From assembly GCA_001899175.1 (NCBI GenBank), contig MKVH01000020.1, positions 17,112 through 81,111 of the forward strand: a stretch of DNA of 64,000 nucleotides, written 5' to 3'. The notes under the pieces are model-generated. The model had not been told where the DNA came from, searched no databases, and saw only the letters and a program-made list of their open reading frames with translations. Position numbers and translations under genes: made by a program. Positions 45,101-55,000 of the stretch are shown here, piece after piece; the first letter of the stretch is position 1, and every line of letters begins with the position of its first letter. This DNA comes from Candidatus Kapaibacterium thiocyanatum. GTDB lineage: Bacteria > Bacteroidota > Ignavibacteria > Kapaibacteriales > Kapaibacteriaceae.

Positions 45101-46847
45101 TGCTTGCCGTAAGGCATGTCGCCACGATCCGGCCGTCCATGCGGCGATAGGTGATCGTCGTGACGCCGTTCTGATCCGTCGTATAGATCGTTTCCACGAC
45201 GGAGTCCTTCGGGGCTTCGGCGCCGAACATGGAAACGAGTTCCCGCTCGGTCGCGTTGCCATAGCGGGTCTTGACGGTACGCGCGCCCACGGCATGGTCG
45301 GGTCCGGCGGCGCTTTCTTCCTGCACGCGTCCCAGCGGATCGGGCATATGCAACGTGCGCGTGAAGCCATAGCCGCGACTGGACGGAATCATGGGATCGG
45401 AACTGCCGTCGTAGTAGTCCTTCACCCGGCCATCGAGCGTAGCGGGCGCCAGGCGGTTCGTGCTCTCGTCGAAGTTCGCCGCCGTATACGGGGCGGCGCT
45501 CTTGGCCGCGAAGAGTGGTGCGTACCCGAGGCCAGCGCGTGTGGAGCCGGAGCGCTCGCGCGGCGCGGGCAGCGTCGCAAAGAGCGGACGCCCGTAGTAG
45601 TCCGGCACGGGCTGGCTCACGACGACGTCACCCTTGCCGGTCAGCATCGTCTGTTTCTGCACCGGCAAGAGCAGCGACGACGCATACATCATGCTCTCCG
45701 AGGTACCGGGCTTGCCGCCATCGTCTTCCGCGAACGTTCTCGTGAACTGCCAGTTGCGATTGGCATCGAACTGCGTGTAGTAGAAGAACGTCGACGGACG
45801 GTACTTCGCATTGAGCGTGGTGAGGCCCGACGTCGACAGGAGCGTGACGAGCGTATCCGGGTTGGGACTTTTCGAGAAGCACCCCCAGTTGCTGTCATTG
45901 GCCATGTGGCCGTCATGCAGGTTGCCGATGGGACGCACGCGCCAGACGTAGTATCCTGTGCCTTCGGCGAGCGTCACGTCCAGCGACGTCGCATGACCGT
46001 AGGTGAAGAAGCGCTGGGCCTGCTTCCAGTCGACCGTGAAGCGGCCTTCGTCGGATGCCGTACGATAGGCAGGGTCGTAGTTCAGGAGCCGCAGGACCTG
46101 CACTTCCATCATCGGGAACCTGTCGTTGCAGATCTTCGTTCCGTCGTGCATCTCCCAGGTGAAGGTCGTGAGGTTGTTGGCTCCGGTGCTGACGGAGACC
46201 TGACGCACGAGCGGTGTCGCGGGGCAAACAGTCGTCGTCGACGTGAACGGCAGGACGTCATGCTCTTCGACGAGGGTGGCACTGAGGACGAGATTCGCCT
46301 TGACGTCGCTCGGCATTCCGGAGAGGTCGAGACCAAACACTGTTACATCAACATCCTTGGACGAATCGCCGACGGGATATGCCTTCGGATGGTGGCTCGT
46401 GACGTCGATGATGTAGTCCTGCTCCGGCTGCACCGTCGTCAGGGAATCGGACACAACTGTCAGATCCCTGTTCACGTACGGCAAGGTTCCCCATTGCGGG
46501 CCACCGTTTGAAGTGCCGCTAACATTGATCGTCACCGTACCACTATAGTTCCGCCGATGCCAACGATACTGCCCATGCGTGCCCTCCAGATGCAGGCGCA
46601 CGCGGACGTAGGCCTTCCTCACACGCCGTGTACCACACATGACCGTATCCACCGTCGGCAGGAAATTCAGGCGGATAACAGCGTTCTCAATAATTGCAGC
46701 ACCCACCAACGAATCACTGACGATACGCTGCTGGACAAGGACGTGCTGCATCTCTTCCGTGGGTTTCTCCTGGCGCTGGGCATGAAGGCACAACCCTGCG
46801 GCGAATAGAAGAGCGAGACTGAAGACGATAGTGCGGATCTGTATCAT
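39186..46847 (-). CDS. Full-length Rhs polymorphic protein with variable C-terminal tip
   Basis: 2553 residues. Signal peptide (RTIVFSLALLFAAGLCLHAQ). Residues about 30-700 are beta-rich, and a cysteine-rich part follows (many CxxxC pairs such as STCITGCEDG, ACVTECEDRR). From about residue 1700 come Rhs/YD repeats (YDYDVMSGRVREV, YAYDASGNMTQDVS, YLYDAMGNRVVKRYY). The Rhs core ends RLGRRWNLDPRPV, followed by a tip at about 2328-2553 with RHGFLRVKTT and APFGPNSNGYVASIVEMAGG. The core should form the hollow shell known for Rhs proteins, enclosing the tip. The tip belongs to no family I can name surely. The immunity candidate overlaps its stop. Functional linkage to the 2132-residue protein upstream is inferred from the operon. 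Confidence 0.9.
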   Translation of the reverse strand: MIQIRTIVFSLALLFAAGLCLHAQRQEKPTEEMQHVLVQQRIVSDSLVGAAIIENAVIRLNFLPTVDTVMCGTRRVRKAYVRVRLHLEGTHGQYRWHRRNYSGTVTINVSGTSNGGPQWGTLPYVNRDLTVVSDSLTTVQPEQDYIIDVTSHHPKAYPVGDSSKDVDVTVFGLDLSGMPSDVKANLVLSATLVEEHDVLPFTSTTTVCPATPLVRQVSVSTGANNLTTFTWEMHDGTKICNDRFPMMEVQVLRLLNYDPAYRTASDEGRFTVDWKQAQRFFTYGHATSLDVTLAEGTGYYVWRVRPIGNLHDGHMANDSNWGCFSKSPNPDTLVTLLSTSGLTTLNAKYRPSTFFYYTQFDANRNWQFTRTFAEDDGGKPGTSESMMYASSLLLPVQKQTMLTGKGDVVVSQPVPDYYGRPLFATLPAPRERSGSTRAGLGYAPLFAAKSAAPYTAANFDESTNRLAPATLDGRVKDYYDGSSDPMIPSSRGYGFTRTLHMPDPLGRVQEESAAGPDHAVGARTVKTRYGNATERELVSMFGAEAPKDSVVETIYTTDQNGVTTITYRRMDGRIVATCLTASKAAVPLLALNDSSSVNDLLLVDTLRQGFLVRENTILAQRRLVFTDTTSVEMSYHMDLKDFAVACMSFCSSCDYDIRIGIRRAGDGSVVWDTLMQTGPVACPSAVTVEKDWRTILLPPGDYIMERTLSPRSGGAVHLDEHKDDVRSAHAAAVESLLTKAFTTPAYASDLASFRTGAHLTDESIALRMLTRYKAYRDSLRVASGTPVMLALDECCSVELDTSTCITGCEDGGVDYEALLTNLWKDSLNVHLGAGTGTDIRNYVRHYDGSALLADWPPTYPNGAGVINALLRRMIDSGGYSCRDVYDCWVAVTQTYWMNGWYRDGVGTMKRRPGYNVLNEFLNCVGTKYCALAPYAEKVTGAQWLLNAWRVVPTSDDAGYDADCQTATAMPVGGWTCNGTNDDTVNLYYRQYIACHAARSAGEDAAYTDYMLNKLKDANPDVKVDAIKTCSTRACVEQRIAEMETACVTECEDRREEFRDSVVALYHRSGYVVEGYPSENIGPDTLKRHQLACLLTLLVEECKAQCDLPVQWAVGVDSLITPTTADYERHARARRSARFSLAIPVGESCTMPHQRITRSIDLAEYVVSALNEALKAYKDSILATYGAGLSRWDATPVVRDLMASFPGLSVCIPGIPATISPQDTAGVQVPPSSPLVVMVDVTQESKFFVDRVGGECQISYRAPVPEEFGNPYGPGNPHPLVGMLNRHLNASWGKKLPRSVVAGIYSKTTSTSSFIDPSDYWTRYGVIRETAIPNPVVRYDNPLRPVFACDMDGITDLGYDQWELCDSPLNCIGGRTLSLMNLVPMLNVRTHYESLILDHSADTVVTAYGGQWFDVCNLAIRAYMGISAADSTVVVTGYVGGTAYEAKFPMTVDRKEWTEMAARGDFTHWIGKFVQLENGNLGYQVLIDPNQPVYELPCLNFSCEKTPIDTCATLPICNICDTISCGELCFAWLPEDSVTVTSYDRPKSCAQVEVERLVGRLDAYFNGDCLKNKIEEVDLSYDTTCFLPAKILDRTLLRRSQKYYHYTLYYYDRAGNVVRTVPPAGFRSLPPNATRLDTAQHEMRSDYAYNTLGQLTKRTTPDGGTSRFWYDAVGRQRLAQSARQASGTYTYTNYDALGRIVETGEKSGLGDAETHVSTNDTTARGTDVVRTVYGAAASALPGVWSGRTQRNLLNRISWTVADEDGNFGTPEDQVNTYYSYDEHGNVEWILQALPGQTESKGTLAFMTDYDYDVMSGRVREVRFQPGRLDQMLQRYRYDHDGRIVTSATSRDGHIWERDAGYDYYAHGPLRRRELGRDSVQGIDHAYTINGWTKSLNVPSLLATDDPGGDGKSGADHEHVGRDAFGMVLGYHSKDFVHAGSVIDSAGAGSWQQLLQSGLYNGNMASWSWNTRKKDGTLLGALASTYRYDLLNRLRADTVRTRGVSSWDAPANKFRSAYTYDGNGNILTLDRKDDAGSHLDQLRYRYTPGMNRMTHVDELGGSTATAGDIEDQDTLNYAYDASGNMTQDVSEGMSGSGIVWTPANKIRSITKAGSSPTSKLVYLYDAMGNRVVKRYYEPSNTLVSTTWYVRDAKGNVLGIYEKLAASGDVVAKENPVYGSSRIGEWRTGALYSSVATDTLVTNDVIYSRKIGNKRYELTDHLGNVRVAVSDVLLDHSGSPDAEVVSYTDYHPFGMAMTGRSWQADGYRYGYNGQEKVDEVAGAGNHTTAEFWEYDTRLGRRWNLDPRPVVGVSDYAAFADNPILFSDPKGDTVWGYTEVVQHPMNVGGLARHGFLRVKTTSRDVLIELWGKDETETARPTGRPKVVDFKHANDIWSREDVEQFEISRPKGKLGNGEEFENRIIQLGERFAQSVMVGGKPDYFNLPDYAPFGPNSNGYVASIVEMAGGQVDMPFYAFGEDDDSFYKNKARFSFGLDWLRPPPPRQEKNWNIQDVMRMDRSPLFPLNQHTPNTLTTPERSGQGQAQPVQHDKTRTTPR

Positions 46848-46918
46848 GACACGATCAAGGATGGTGACACCGGCATGGAATGGAATGAGATCGAACTACG
46901 AACAGGCACTCGCGACAA

Positions 46919-48073
46919 TCAGCGCCGTGTACGCACGACACGAAAACCAACCGATGCGAAGACAGCGGGATAGGGTACCAGCACCCTTCCTGCACTATTG
47001 GTTTCCGGTGAGGAATTCAGATACCCACCACCCCGACGCACGTTGTCCCTTCCAACAGGCATCCCCACCGGATCGACTTGAGCGCTCGCATCGTAGGTCC
47101 GCATGTTGTCGAAGCAGGCCTCGGATACGTTTCCGAGGATGTCGTAGAGCCCCCACGGATTGGCGGGCTTCAGGCCCACGGGCCGCGTCGTCGATGAACC
47201 ACCCTGTTCCGGGGCATAGGTCCGCCACCAGGCATAGTCATCAAGTTGGTTCTCATCGACTCGCTTGATATTCCCCATGTAGGCGTTCGTCGTCGTCCCG
47301 GCGCGGGCGAAGTATTCCCACTCCGCTTCGACCGGCAGGCGGTAGCCGTTGGCGTCCCAGTTCCACTGGACGCTTCGCGTTTCGTTGTCGCCGGGATGGA
47401 TCGTGTACACCTTGTCGTAGCCGTGCATATCCGAGAGACGGTTGCAGAACTCCATCATATCGTAGGTATCCACGTTGTTCACGGGATGCGTGGGATCCTT
47501 CAGTTCCGACGGATTCGTTCCCATAACCGCTTCGTATTCGGCCTGCGTCACTTCGTACTTGCCGACCCACAGGCCCCGCGTCAGCGTCACCTGATGTTGC
47601 GGGCGAGTAAGTGGACCTGTACCAATGAACCCTTCAATTGCACCCATCGTGAACGTTCCCGGTTCGACGGAGACCATCGCGATTTCGACCGCCCCGGTCA
47701 TCTGGAACGTTACGCTCAGGACGTCGGCATTGGTGACCGTGATCGTCCGCTCAGCCGGCGTGAAGAGGAAGCCCGCCTTCGACGGACGCACGGTATATGT
47801 CCCGGCGGCAAGGCCCGTGAGTGTGAACTCGCCCGTTGCCATCGTCGTGACGGTCACAGGTGCGGCGCTACCCGTGCTCGCCGTCAGTGTTACGCCGGAG
47901 ACGTCCAGGCCGCCCGCGGCAGTAACGACGCCCTTGATGCTGAATGTCGTGGGCGGTGTCGTCGTGCTGTCCGAGCCGCAACCACTTGTGAGTACAAGCA
48001 GCATAAGCACGGAGAGCATGGAGAGCATTGTCTTCGATGCCGTGATCGTCATTGTCGTCGTGGGCTTCATCAT
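46919..48073 (-). CDS. SUMF1/formylglycine-enzyme-like lipoprotein
   Basis: 384 residues from the ATG at 48073, preceded by GAAGGAA. Lipoprotein signal (TMLSMLSVLMLLVLTSGCGS). Residues about 45-130 are a carboxypeptidase-regulatory-like Ig domain (GVTLTASTGSAAPVTVTTMA). Residues about 140-384 are a FGE/SUMF1 domain (MVSVEPGTFTMGAIEG, WVGKYEVTQAEYEAVMGTNP, RLPVEAEWEYFARAGTTTNA, and RRGGGYLNSSPE with the final GFRVVRTRR). The copper/cysteine site of true formylglycine enzymes is not evident, so it may be a binding or carbohydrate-recognition version. Fits between two giant proteins in the Rhs operon. Confidence 0.85.
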   Translation of the reverse strand: MMKPTTTMTITASKTMLSMLSVLMLLVLTSGCGSDSTTTPPTTFSIKGVVTAAGGLDVSGVTLTASTGSAAPVTVTTMATGEFTLTGLAAGTYTVRPSKAGFLFTPAERTITVTNADVLSVTFQMTGAVEIAMVSVEPGTFTMGAIEGFIGTGPLTRPQHQVTLTRGLWVGKYEVTQAEYEAVMGTNPSELKDPTHPVNNVDTYDMMEFCNRLSDMHGYDKVYTIHPGDNETRSVQWNWDANGYRLPVEAEWEYFARAGTTTNAYMGNIKRVDENQLDDYAWWRTYAPEQGGSSTTRPVGLKPANPWGLYDILGNVSEACFDNMRTYDASAQVDPVGMPVGRDNVRRGGGYLNSSPETNSAGRVLVPYPAVFASVGFRVVRTRR

Positions 48074-48139
48074 CGTTCCTTCGTTGGTGTCGTTCATGTC
48101 ATTCACTATTTGCATCATCATCCCGAACAAACGGGACTG

Positions 48140-49024
48140 TCACTCCACGTACAGGTCTTCCGTCCGCTTGTTGAGGAGCTTGTAGTAGTCCTTCATGATG
48201 TCCTTCTTGCACGTGTTCTTGCAGGCCGGTTGCTGTGGCGGCGGGGGCGGACTCCCCAGCGTACAGGGCACACACGTGACGTCGCCGAACTGGTTCTCGA
48301 ACTTGTTCTTCGCCGCGACGAAGGCCGCTTCGCCTTCGGGCGCATAGTCCTTCAGGCCATGCAGCCAGGCATACTCTTCCGGCAGGGGCGTATTGAACAT
48401 GAGTTCGCCACAGCCGTCGCGTGTGGGATACAGCACGTTCGTGCAGCACGCCGAGGTATCGCAGGGGACGTAGTCGCGGTCCCGGAAGAGCACCACCTTG
48501 CTTGCCGTGTCTATGGAGCCGCCTGTCGTGGGCCAGTTCGTACACTTGTTGGTACTATCCTTCTGCGCCCAGCACGAGGAACGTACGATACGCCAGCAGC
48601 CGTTGGAGCCGTAGCCGATGTTGCCCGGCTCGAAGCCCATCTGGTTGTTGGAGATCATCTGACCAAGGACCAGCGTCGTCAGCTCGTCGGCAGGGATGCC
48701 TACGCACCCGGCTGGCGGCACGGCAGGCGGTTCCGGGAACGGCCGGATCTTCTCCAGCTTCAGCTCCTGGCATCCGTCCGTCGTGCAGAGCCGCTTCTTG
48801 TACCATACCCGGAAGGTGCATCCCGGCGGAATGGTGACGAAGGTCGCGATGGGCGCGATCTGACTCCACGCCCGCTGGGCGAACTTGCACGGATGGCAGG
48901 GGTCCGGGAGCGGATTGGATTCCTGGGCCTGCATCCCCGATACTGCCGTGAAGAACACCACCGACGCGATGCCGATAAATGCCTTCGTCATCGTCCTCAT
49001 TCTTCTTCCTCTTATGGCTTTCAT
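48140..49024 (-). CDS. Secreted cysteine-rich protein in the Rhs operon
   Basis: 294 residues, ATG at 49024 overlapping the stop of the 2132-residue gene, with GGAGGAAGG upstream. An internal start at the ninth codon is also possible. Signal peptide (KAFIGIASVVFFTAVSGMQAQ-like, 20+ residues). 17 cysteines in short pairs (DPCHPCKF, DTSACCTN, VTCVPCTL, ACKNTCKKD). A proline stretch near the end. No family known to me. The Cys pairs resemble those in the Rhs protein next to it, so they may interact or share a disulfide-rich fold. Likely exported; location beyond the periplasm unknown. Confidence 0.75.
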   Translation of the reverse strand: MKAIRGRRMRTMTKAFIGIASVVFFTAVSGMQAQESNPLPDPCHPCKFAQRAWSQIAPIATFVTIPPGCTFRVWYKKRLCTTDGCQELKLEKIRPFPEPPAVPPAGCVGIPADELTTLVLGQMISNNQMGFEPGNIGYGSNGCWRIVRSSCWAQKDSTNKCTNWPTTGGSIDTASKVVLFRDRDYVPCDTSACCTNVLYPTRDGCGELMFNTPLPEEYAWLHGLKDYAPEGEAAFVAAKNKFENQFGDVTCVPCTLGSPPPPPQQPACKNTCKKDIMKDYYKLLNKRTEDLYVE

Positions 49025-52000
49025 GGCCTTCCTCCGGTGGAATCTTCGTCATTCGTGTTCAGGTACTTGCGGACACCGTCCTTCAGGACGTTCGGCTTCT
49101 CGACGTTCACCGTGTCACCGAAGAGCCTCATGCGGCGGCGCTCCGGCGTCAGGCGGATGTCCAGCACGTCGCCTGCCGCCTTCATGCTGGCAGGCTTCCG
49201 GAGGGTGCCCGGTAGCATCTCCGTTCCTCCATCCATGACACCGGCGGGAGACATGCCGACGCGCAGCGGCGCCGTCCCCACGTAGTCCTTCTTGCGTGTA
49301 TAGTGCGCGATGCCCGGCGTATTGTACTCGGCCTCCGACAAGGGCACGATGCCGCGCTCGGTCTCGCGCTCCTTGCGCATGAGGCGCCCTTCGTTGTTGT
49401 AGCGGTAGATGACGGCGAAGTGGCGGTCGTCGAGCTGGGCCAGAAGCCTCAAGGACGTCCGCTCGTAGACATAACACGTGGCTTCGGCGTCTTGTGGCTG
49501 GACGCGGACGTCGTCGATGTAGCCCGTATTCGTCGCCACCTGGAACGTCAGCGCGGCCGCGCCATGCGTCGTGAGCGCCGCATGACCCGCCGGGACGTTC
49601 CACTCCATGAGCTTCCACCCGGCGACGTAGGCACGCTGTACGGGCGTGGGCAGGGTCGTCCCACCCAGCTTGGCTATGGCCGCATACTGCCCCCGGTACC
49701 ATGCCCGCAGGAGCATTCCCTTGTCTTCGTAATGCTGATTGACCTTCACGGTACATGCCGTGATCGCCGTCGTCTGCAAGGCAAGCGACTGACGTCCGGT
49801 GTGATTCTCCGTCGACGTCACAGGTGATCCGTACCTGTCCTCGAAACTCTCGAAGAGTGCCGTACCGCTTTCTGCATTCCGCGCGATGATCGACGGCACG
49901 CTGCCCTGATGTCCGAAGCGGGCTACCGACGAGATGCCGATGGCATTCTGCTCTTCGAGCATATCGCCATTGGGCGAATACTGGATGACGTTCGACGTGC
50001 GGATCCACCGCGCCACTGTCCGCGATGCAGGATCGCCGTACGGGAACGGTTCGTACGTACTTGCCGCGCGGCCCGCTTCCCACGCACGGTGCGTGGCCGA
50101 AAGATCGAACGTGGAATCCCGATAGACGTATTGCGCCGACGGACGCCACTTGCCACGTATGCCTCTGGCATAGTCGTTCTTCTGTGCCGTGGCATAGAGG
50201 CCGCCGATGAGCGTCGTGTCGTAGTCCCATATATCACCCCACGTCGTCGCCGACGCTGCTACCACACCGCTCGTGAGGTTCCACACGTTCGTCGTACCGG
50301 GAGAGTAGGTACCCGAGCGGAGAATCTTCCCCGCCACGGCCGTAAGCTGGTTCGTGCGGCCGCTTCTCACGACGGTTGCCGTAACGCCGCTCGACGCCGA
50401 GGCCTGAGGCGCATTCGTCACATGACCACAGACGAGATTGGCGCCCGAGATGGACGTGACCTGGGCGAAGGCCGTCCCGGCGGACCCTTGCAACATCACG
50501 ACGTCGCCCGGCATGCAGTGACTCGTGAAGGACGTTGCACTGGCGATGGTGACGACGCTGCCGCTCACCGACACCGTCGTTCCGGTAGCCTGAAGTCCTT
50601 CACCATCCGACGCAGGTCCCATCGCCGGATAGACCATGTAGGCGGGGATCGTATAGTCGACCATACTACCGTCCTGTGTTCCCGCAGGGCTCTCCATCCC
50701 CGCGAACTCGTCGTAGGTGCGGACGATGATGGGCGCCCCCGTCACATCGTCGAAGGCGACGTTTTCCGTTCTGATCGTGCGGCCGTCACGGACGACCCTC
50801 GTGCTCTTCTCGAAGACGGCGTACGAGATGACCTTCGTGATCGTCGCCGTCTTCAGATACTGATCTTTCAGCAGGGCCTGCGGTGGTGCCACGTGCCCCA
50901 TGACGGCGAGCGGGAAGACAACGCCCACGTCGGCGTCGACCTTGGCATAGGCCGTGAGGTCATGCACGGCATGAGTCTCGGTATGCAGGTCCATCTCCAT
51001 ACCACGGACGGCCGTGGTGATGCTGGCTTCACCCTCCGCATTGACGCTCAGGACAGGAATCCCCTCGCCCGGCTCGTAATACTCATGTTCGATGGACTCC
51101 ACCACTTGCCATGTCCGTTCGTTGAACGATGAGAACGCGCCCGAGCATTTGCGCATGGCCTTCACCCTGCCGTGCATGGCGTTATGATGGATGGCATAGC
51201 CCTGCGTGGCGCTGGTGCCACCCTTTCGCACGGCGAGAATGGGAAGATTGATGGGCGGGAAATATTCCGGGACGTCATCAATGTCCGTGTTCTCCATCTT
51301 CACCGGATAGTCCATGGCCGTGAAGAAGTCGACGGCGGTGAAGCCAGGCTCGCTCCCGGTCGAGACGATGTTCTTCACGATGACGCGGCCATAGCCGATG
51401 CTGGCGCCCGGAAGCTGCGAAGCCGCAATCGGTCCCTCGAACTGTTCCATGTCCACACCGGCGGCGAGCTTGTCGAAATACTGCTGTTCATCGCGTCCTA
51501 TGAGGAACTTCACGAGAGCACTTTCCTCGCGGATCATGCCGGGCTCGTTCGTGGCGACGCCCCAGGACGTGCGCACACCTGCCTCGACCTTGTCGTAGAG
51601 ATACTCATTGCCATAGATAGCGGCACGTCCCGTTTCGATGCCGGGATCGTAGAGGAAGACACGTTTCACACGCGGACCACCGCCGTACTTGAACTGGCAC
51701 GGAATGCGCACGTACGAGTTGGCCTTGTAGATACCGAAACCGGGACTCGCCGTGAAACTCTCGATCCCCATGGCATTCGCCTGTATGACGCCGCCCATCC
51801 GGTCCAGCTTGTCGAAGACCGCCTTCGACGTTGTGCCAGGTTCGGTAAGGTCCTGCTCCTCTGCCTCACGGCCGCAGGTGTTGATCATCATGCGTTCGTT
51901 CCGGATGAACTCCCGAAGGAGTTCCGGCGGTTTGGGCGACGACGTCATCTTCACGCGGATGACCGTATTGCCGCTCTGGAGCGTCACGTTGTTCGCATCG

Positions 52001-55000
52001 ATGTCGGCATAGCCCGTGAGGAATTCGGCCGCCGAGTCCGGTACCGACGTCGTCGTGAGTGACACGGGGCACGGCGTGATGGGCATGAGGAATTTGAAGA
52101 AGAGCTTCTCGCGGCGCGCGTAGTCCTCGACGAGTTTCCGAAGCGTAGCGGGGTCGCGTCCCGGCAGTGCGGCAAGGTCCAGGTCGAACGACCAGTCATC
52201 ACCCGCGCGAACGACATTCTTGATGGGGACGAGCGCCATCGCGGGTTCGTTCTGGACATGCGAATAGGTGTTCTGCTCGTACTGCACGCGGATTTCGCCG
52301 CCGCTGGGAAGGCGGATGATCTTCAGTTGCCAGGCGCCCGCGTCGTAGCCGATACTGCCGTCCTGTCCCTGCTGGCTATAGTGCTCGCGGTAGCGGTCGC
52401 CGTCACTGAAACCGTTCCACCGCAATCCGCCCCAGGCATCGACCATGACAGGATCGTAGTACGGATTCTGAATCGCCGCCGTCAGCGAGTCGGCTCGTGC
52501 GGAGTCCGCCGCCGTGGCGTCGCCCGTCACGCGGGCGAATGCGGAGTCGAAGGTGATGATGTCATTGTAGAGTGCATTCCCCTTGATCTCGGCCGGATAC
52601 GACTGCGTACGAGGACGGCGGTACGTATACTGGAATTCATACGGACTGATGCGGGCATTCAGCGCCGTGCCGTAGTCCGTCCACACACGTTTGAGTGTGA
52701 GTTTTCCCATGCGCGTCACGGCGGCCGACGTCGTATGCTGGGCATAGACGCCGCTGGACGTGAGCGAGATGGCCGAGTTCAGCATTCCCGACAGCGAATA
52801 GACCGTGTCCCAATCGGCGACGGGACGAGGGTCGTAGCGCTTCGTACGGGAGTTGTACTTCGTCATCTCCACCCAGCGCTGCGCCGGTGTCTGCATCACT
52901 TCGTACGTGTATTCGAGGTTGGTCGTCTTGATGACGTCGGTATAGTTCCCGGTCTCGTCCTTGGCGATCAGAATGACCTTTTCCAGATACTCCGACTTGT
53001 TGTCCTGCGAATGGTCATCGAAGTATTGATTCGTCATCTTCGTCCGGTTTCTCTTCACGCCGCCGACGAATTTGTTGTTGTATAGGCCAGGCGGCATGGC
53101 AAGTCTCGTCTGAAGATTACCGGGACCGGGAAGATTGCCGCACACCTCTTCGTCGTTGTCCATCATGCCGGTGTTCCAGGCCTCGAAGGCATCCATACGG
53201 GTATTCTGTGATCCCTTGATGCTGATCGTGCCACCACCGCTTTTCGGCACCGTATAGTTGGTCTTGTTCGTCACGAAGAAGGCCGTGTGCGTCTTCGTCT
53301 CGATCTTCGACAAGAAGTACATCTCCTTTTCACCCATCGCCACGGCGCCGCGGTCGTCGTGCGTCTGCGTCAGGCGGCCGGGACTATACGAGTATCCCTG
53401 ATACGGCGTTCTCCACTTGAACCATTTCTTCGATACCGAGTCGGTGAAGGTGCCTTTCTCTCTCGTGCCTGCCGTACGGCGATAGCCGAACTGCGTGTAG
53501 CCGCCGAAGTCGTCCAGGGTCGGCCCGTCCATCGTCCTGTCGACGTAGTCCGGCGTCCTGATCTCCGTCATGAGCCATGTCGTAGCGTACGGTGCGGTGC
53601 GTACCATCCCCGTAGCTCCGGGTGTGCTGAGATTCAGTGTGCCGAACGCCGTACGGTTGCTCCGGCGATAGAGGTCATGGACACTTCTGCCCACGAACTG
53701 AAGCGTACGCTCGTTGCGGGCGTAGACCGGCAGGCCGAAGACGTACTGCATCCCACCGGGATTCTTCACGCTGATTTCGCCGATGCCATCAGCGATTGCC
53801 TTCTCGGTCCGGTCGATGATGGTATCGTGGAGCGCGGCCGAGTAGGCCGATGGCTGCTTGCTCGAGAGCGTACTGCCGCGCACCATTTCCTTGTTCGTAC
53901 GATACGACACGCTGGATGACGACCGAAGGCGTTTGTAGACACTGTCGACATGCCAGTTGTTGACGCGCGAATACAGCCCGCTCGTCGTACCGATGTTGAC
54001 GAGTTCCAGACCCGTACCTACGCCGAAGACCAGTGATGGAGCCACCGCCTTCGTATCGGACGCATACGAAACGTTGTCCGCCGGATCATTGCCGAAGCGC
54101 ATCATGGCCCGGTTGTTGGCACTGGAATACGGGCGGTGCTTCATGCCGTTCAACTGATGCCCGGCTCCAAGGCCCGATGCGAGCGTCATGATCGACGTTC
54201 CTACGCGCAGAGATCCGCCGATCGTGAGCTTGTCGGGTCCGCCGCCTGCTTCCAGACCCAGGTCGATCTTATCGAACTGACTCGTCGTCGCGACGGGAGT
54301 CGTGTAGCCTGCACGATCATGGACAAGACGCAGCCCTCCGCCAATGCCCTGGGCATTACACGTGAACTGGTCATAGGAATGATAGGCCGGTGAGAGATAG
54401 CGGTCGCGGGACGTCCATGGCGTTTCGCGCTCGGATGAGTGGTCCGTCATGTCGTCGCCCAGTGATGCCGCACCTTGATACAGGTAGCCATATCCCTTGC
54501 GGACGATCTCATTCGTGGCTTCCCGCTTCGAGTATCCCGCAATGATGCCCTGATGCAAGCCGATGAGCACAGGCCCCGGCATGAATCCCGCAGTCACGCC
54601 GAACTTGCCGACCTTGTCGACACCTGAATACTCCGTCGTGGCATTCGGCATCACGGTCGTCGAGAACGACCGCGCGAGGTAGCTCCCGATCGTGCCGTAG
54701 ACACTCGACATCTGCCCGAGGAGCGCGCGTGAGTATGTCGGGCCGCTCGTCGCATTCTCCAGTGACGTCGCGCTGAGGCCTGCCATCGCTCCCGTCGACG
54801 TCATGAACTCACTGAAAAGGCGCGACCAGTCAACCGTCGCCGAAAATCGTTTCACGCCGTTTTGCGTCGTCGTGCCGACGGACGCAAGATTCAGGATGTT
54901 GAGCATGCTCCCGGACGTCACACTGTATCCGGTGTAGTTGTTGTAGCGCCGTGCCGCATTGAATTCGAGGACGTCGTAGCTCGCCACCTGCAGCGTCGAA

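Noticed and set aside
47246..49285. Plus-strand open frame of 679 codons
   Set aside because: Antisense of the SUMF1 and Cys-rich genes, with no domain of its own.
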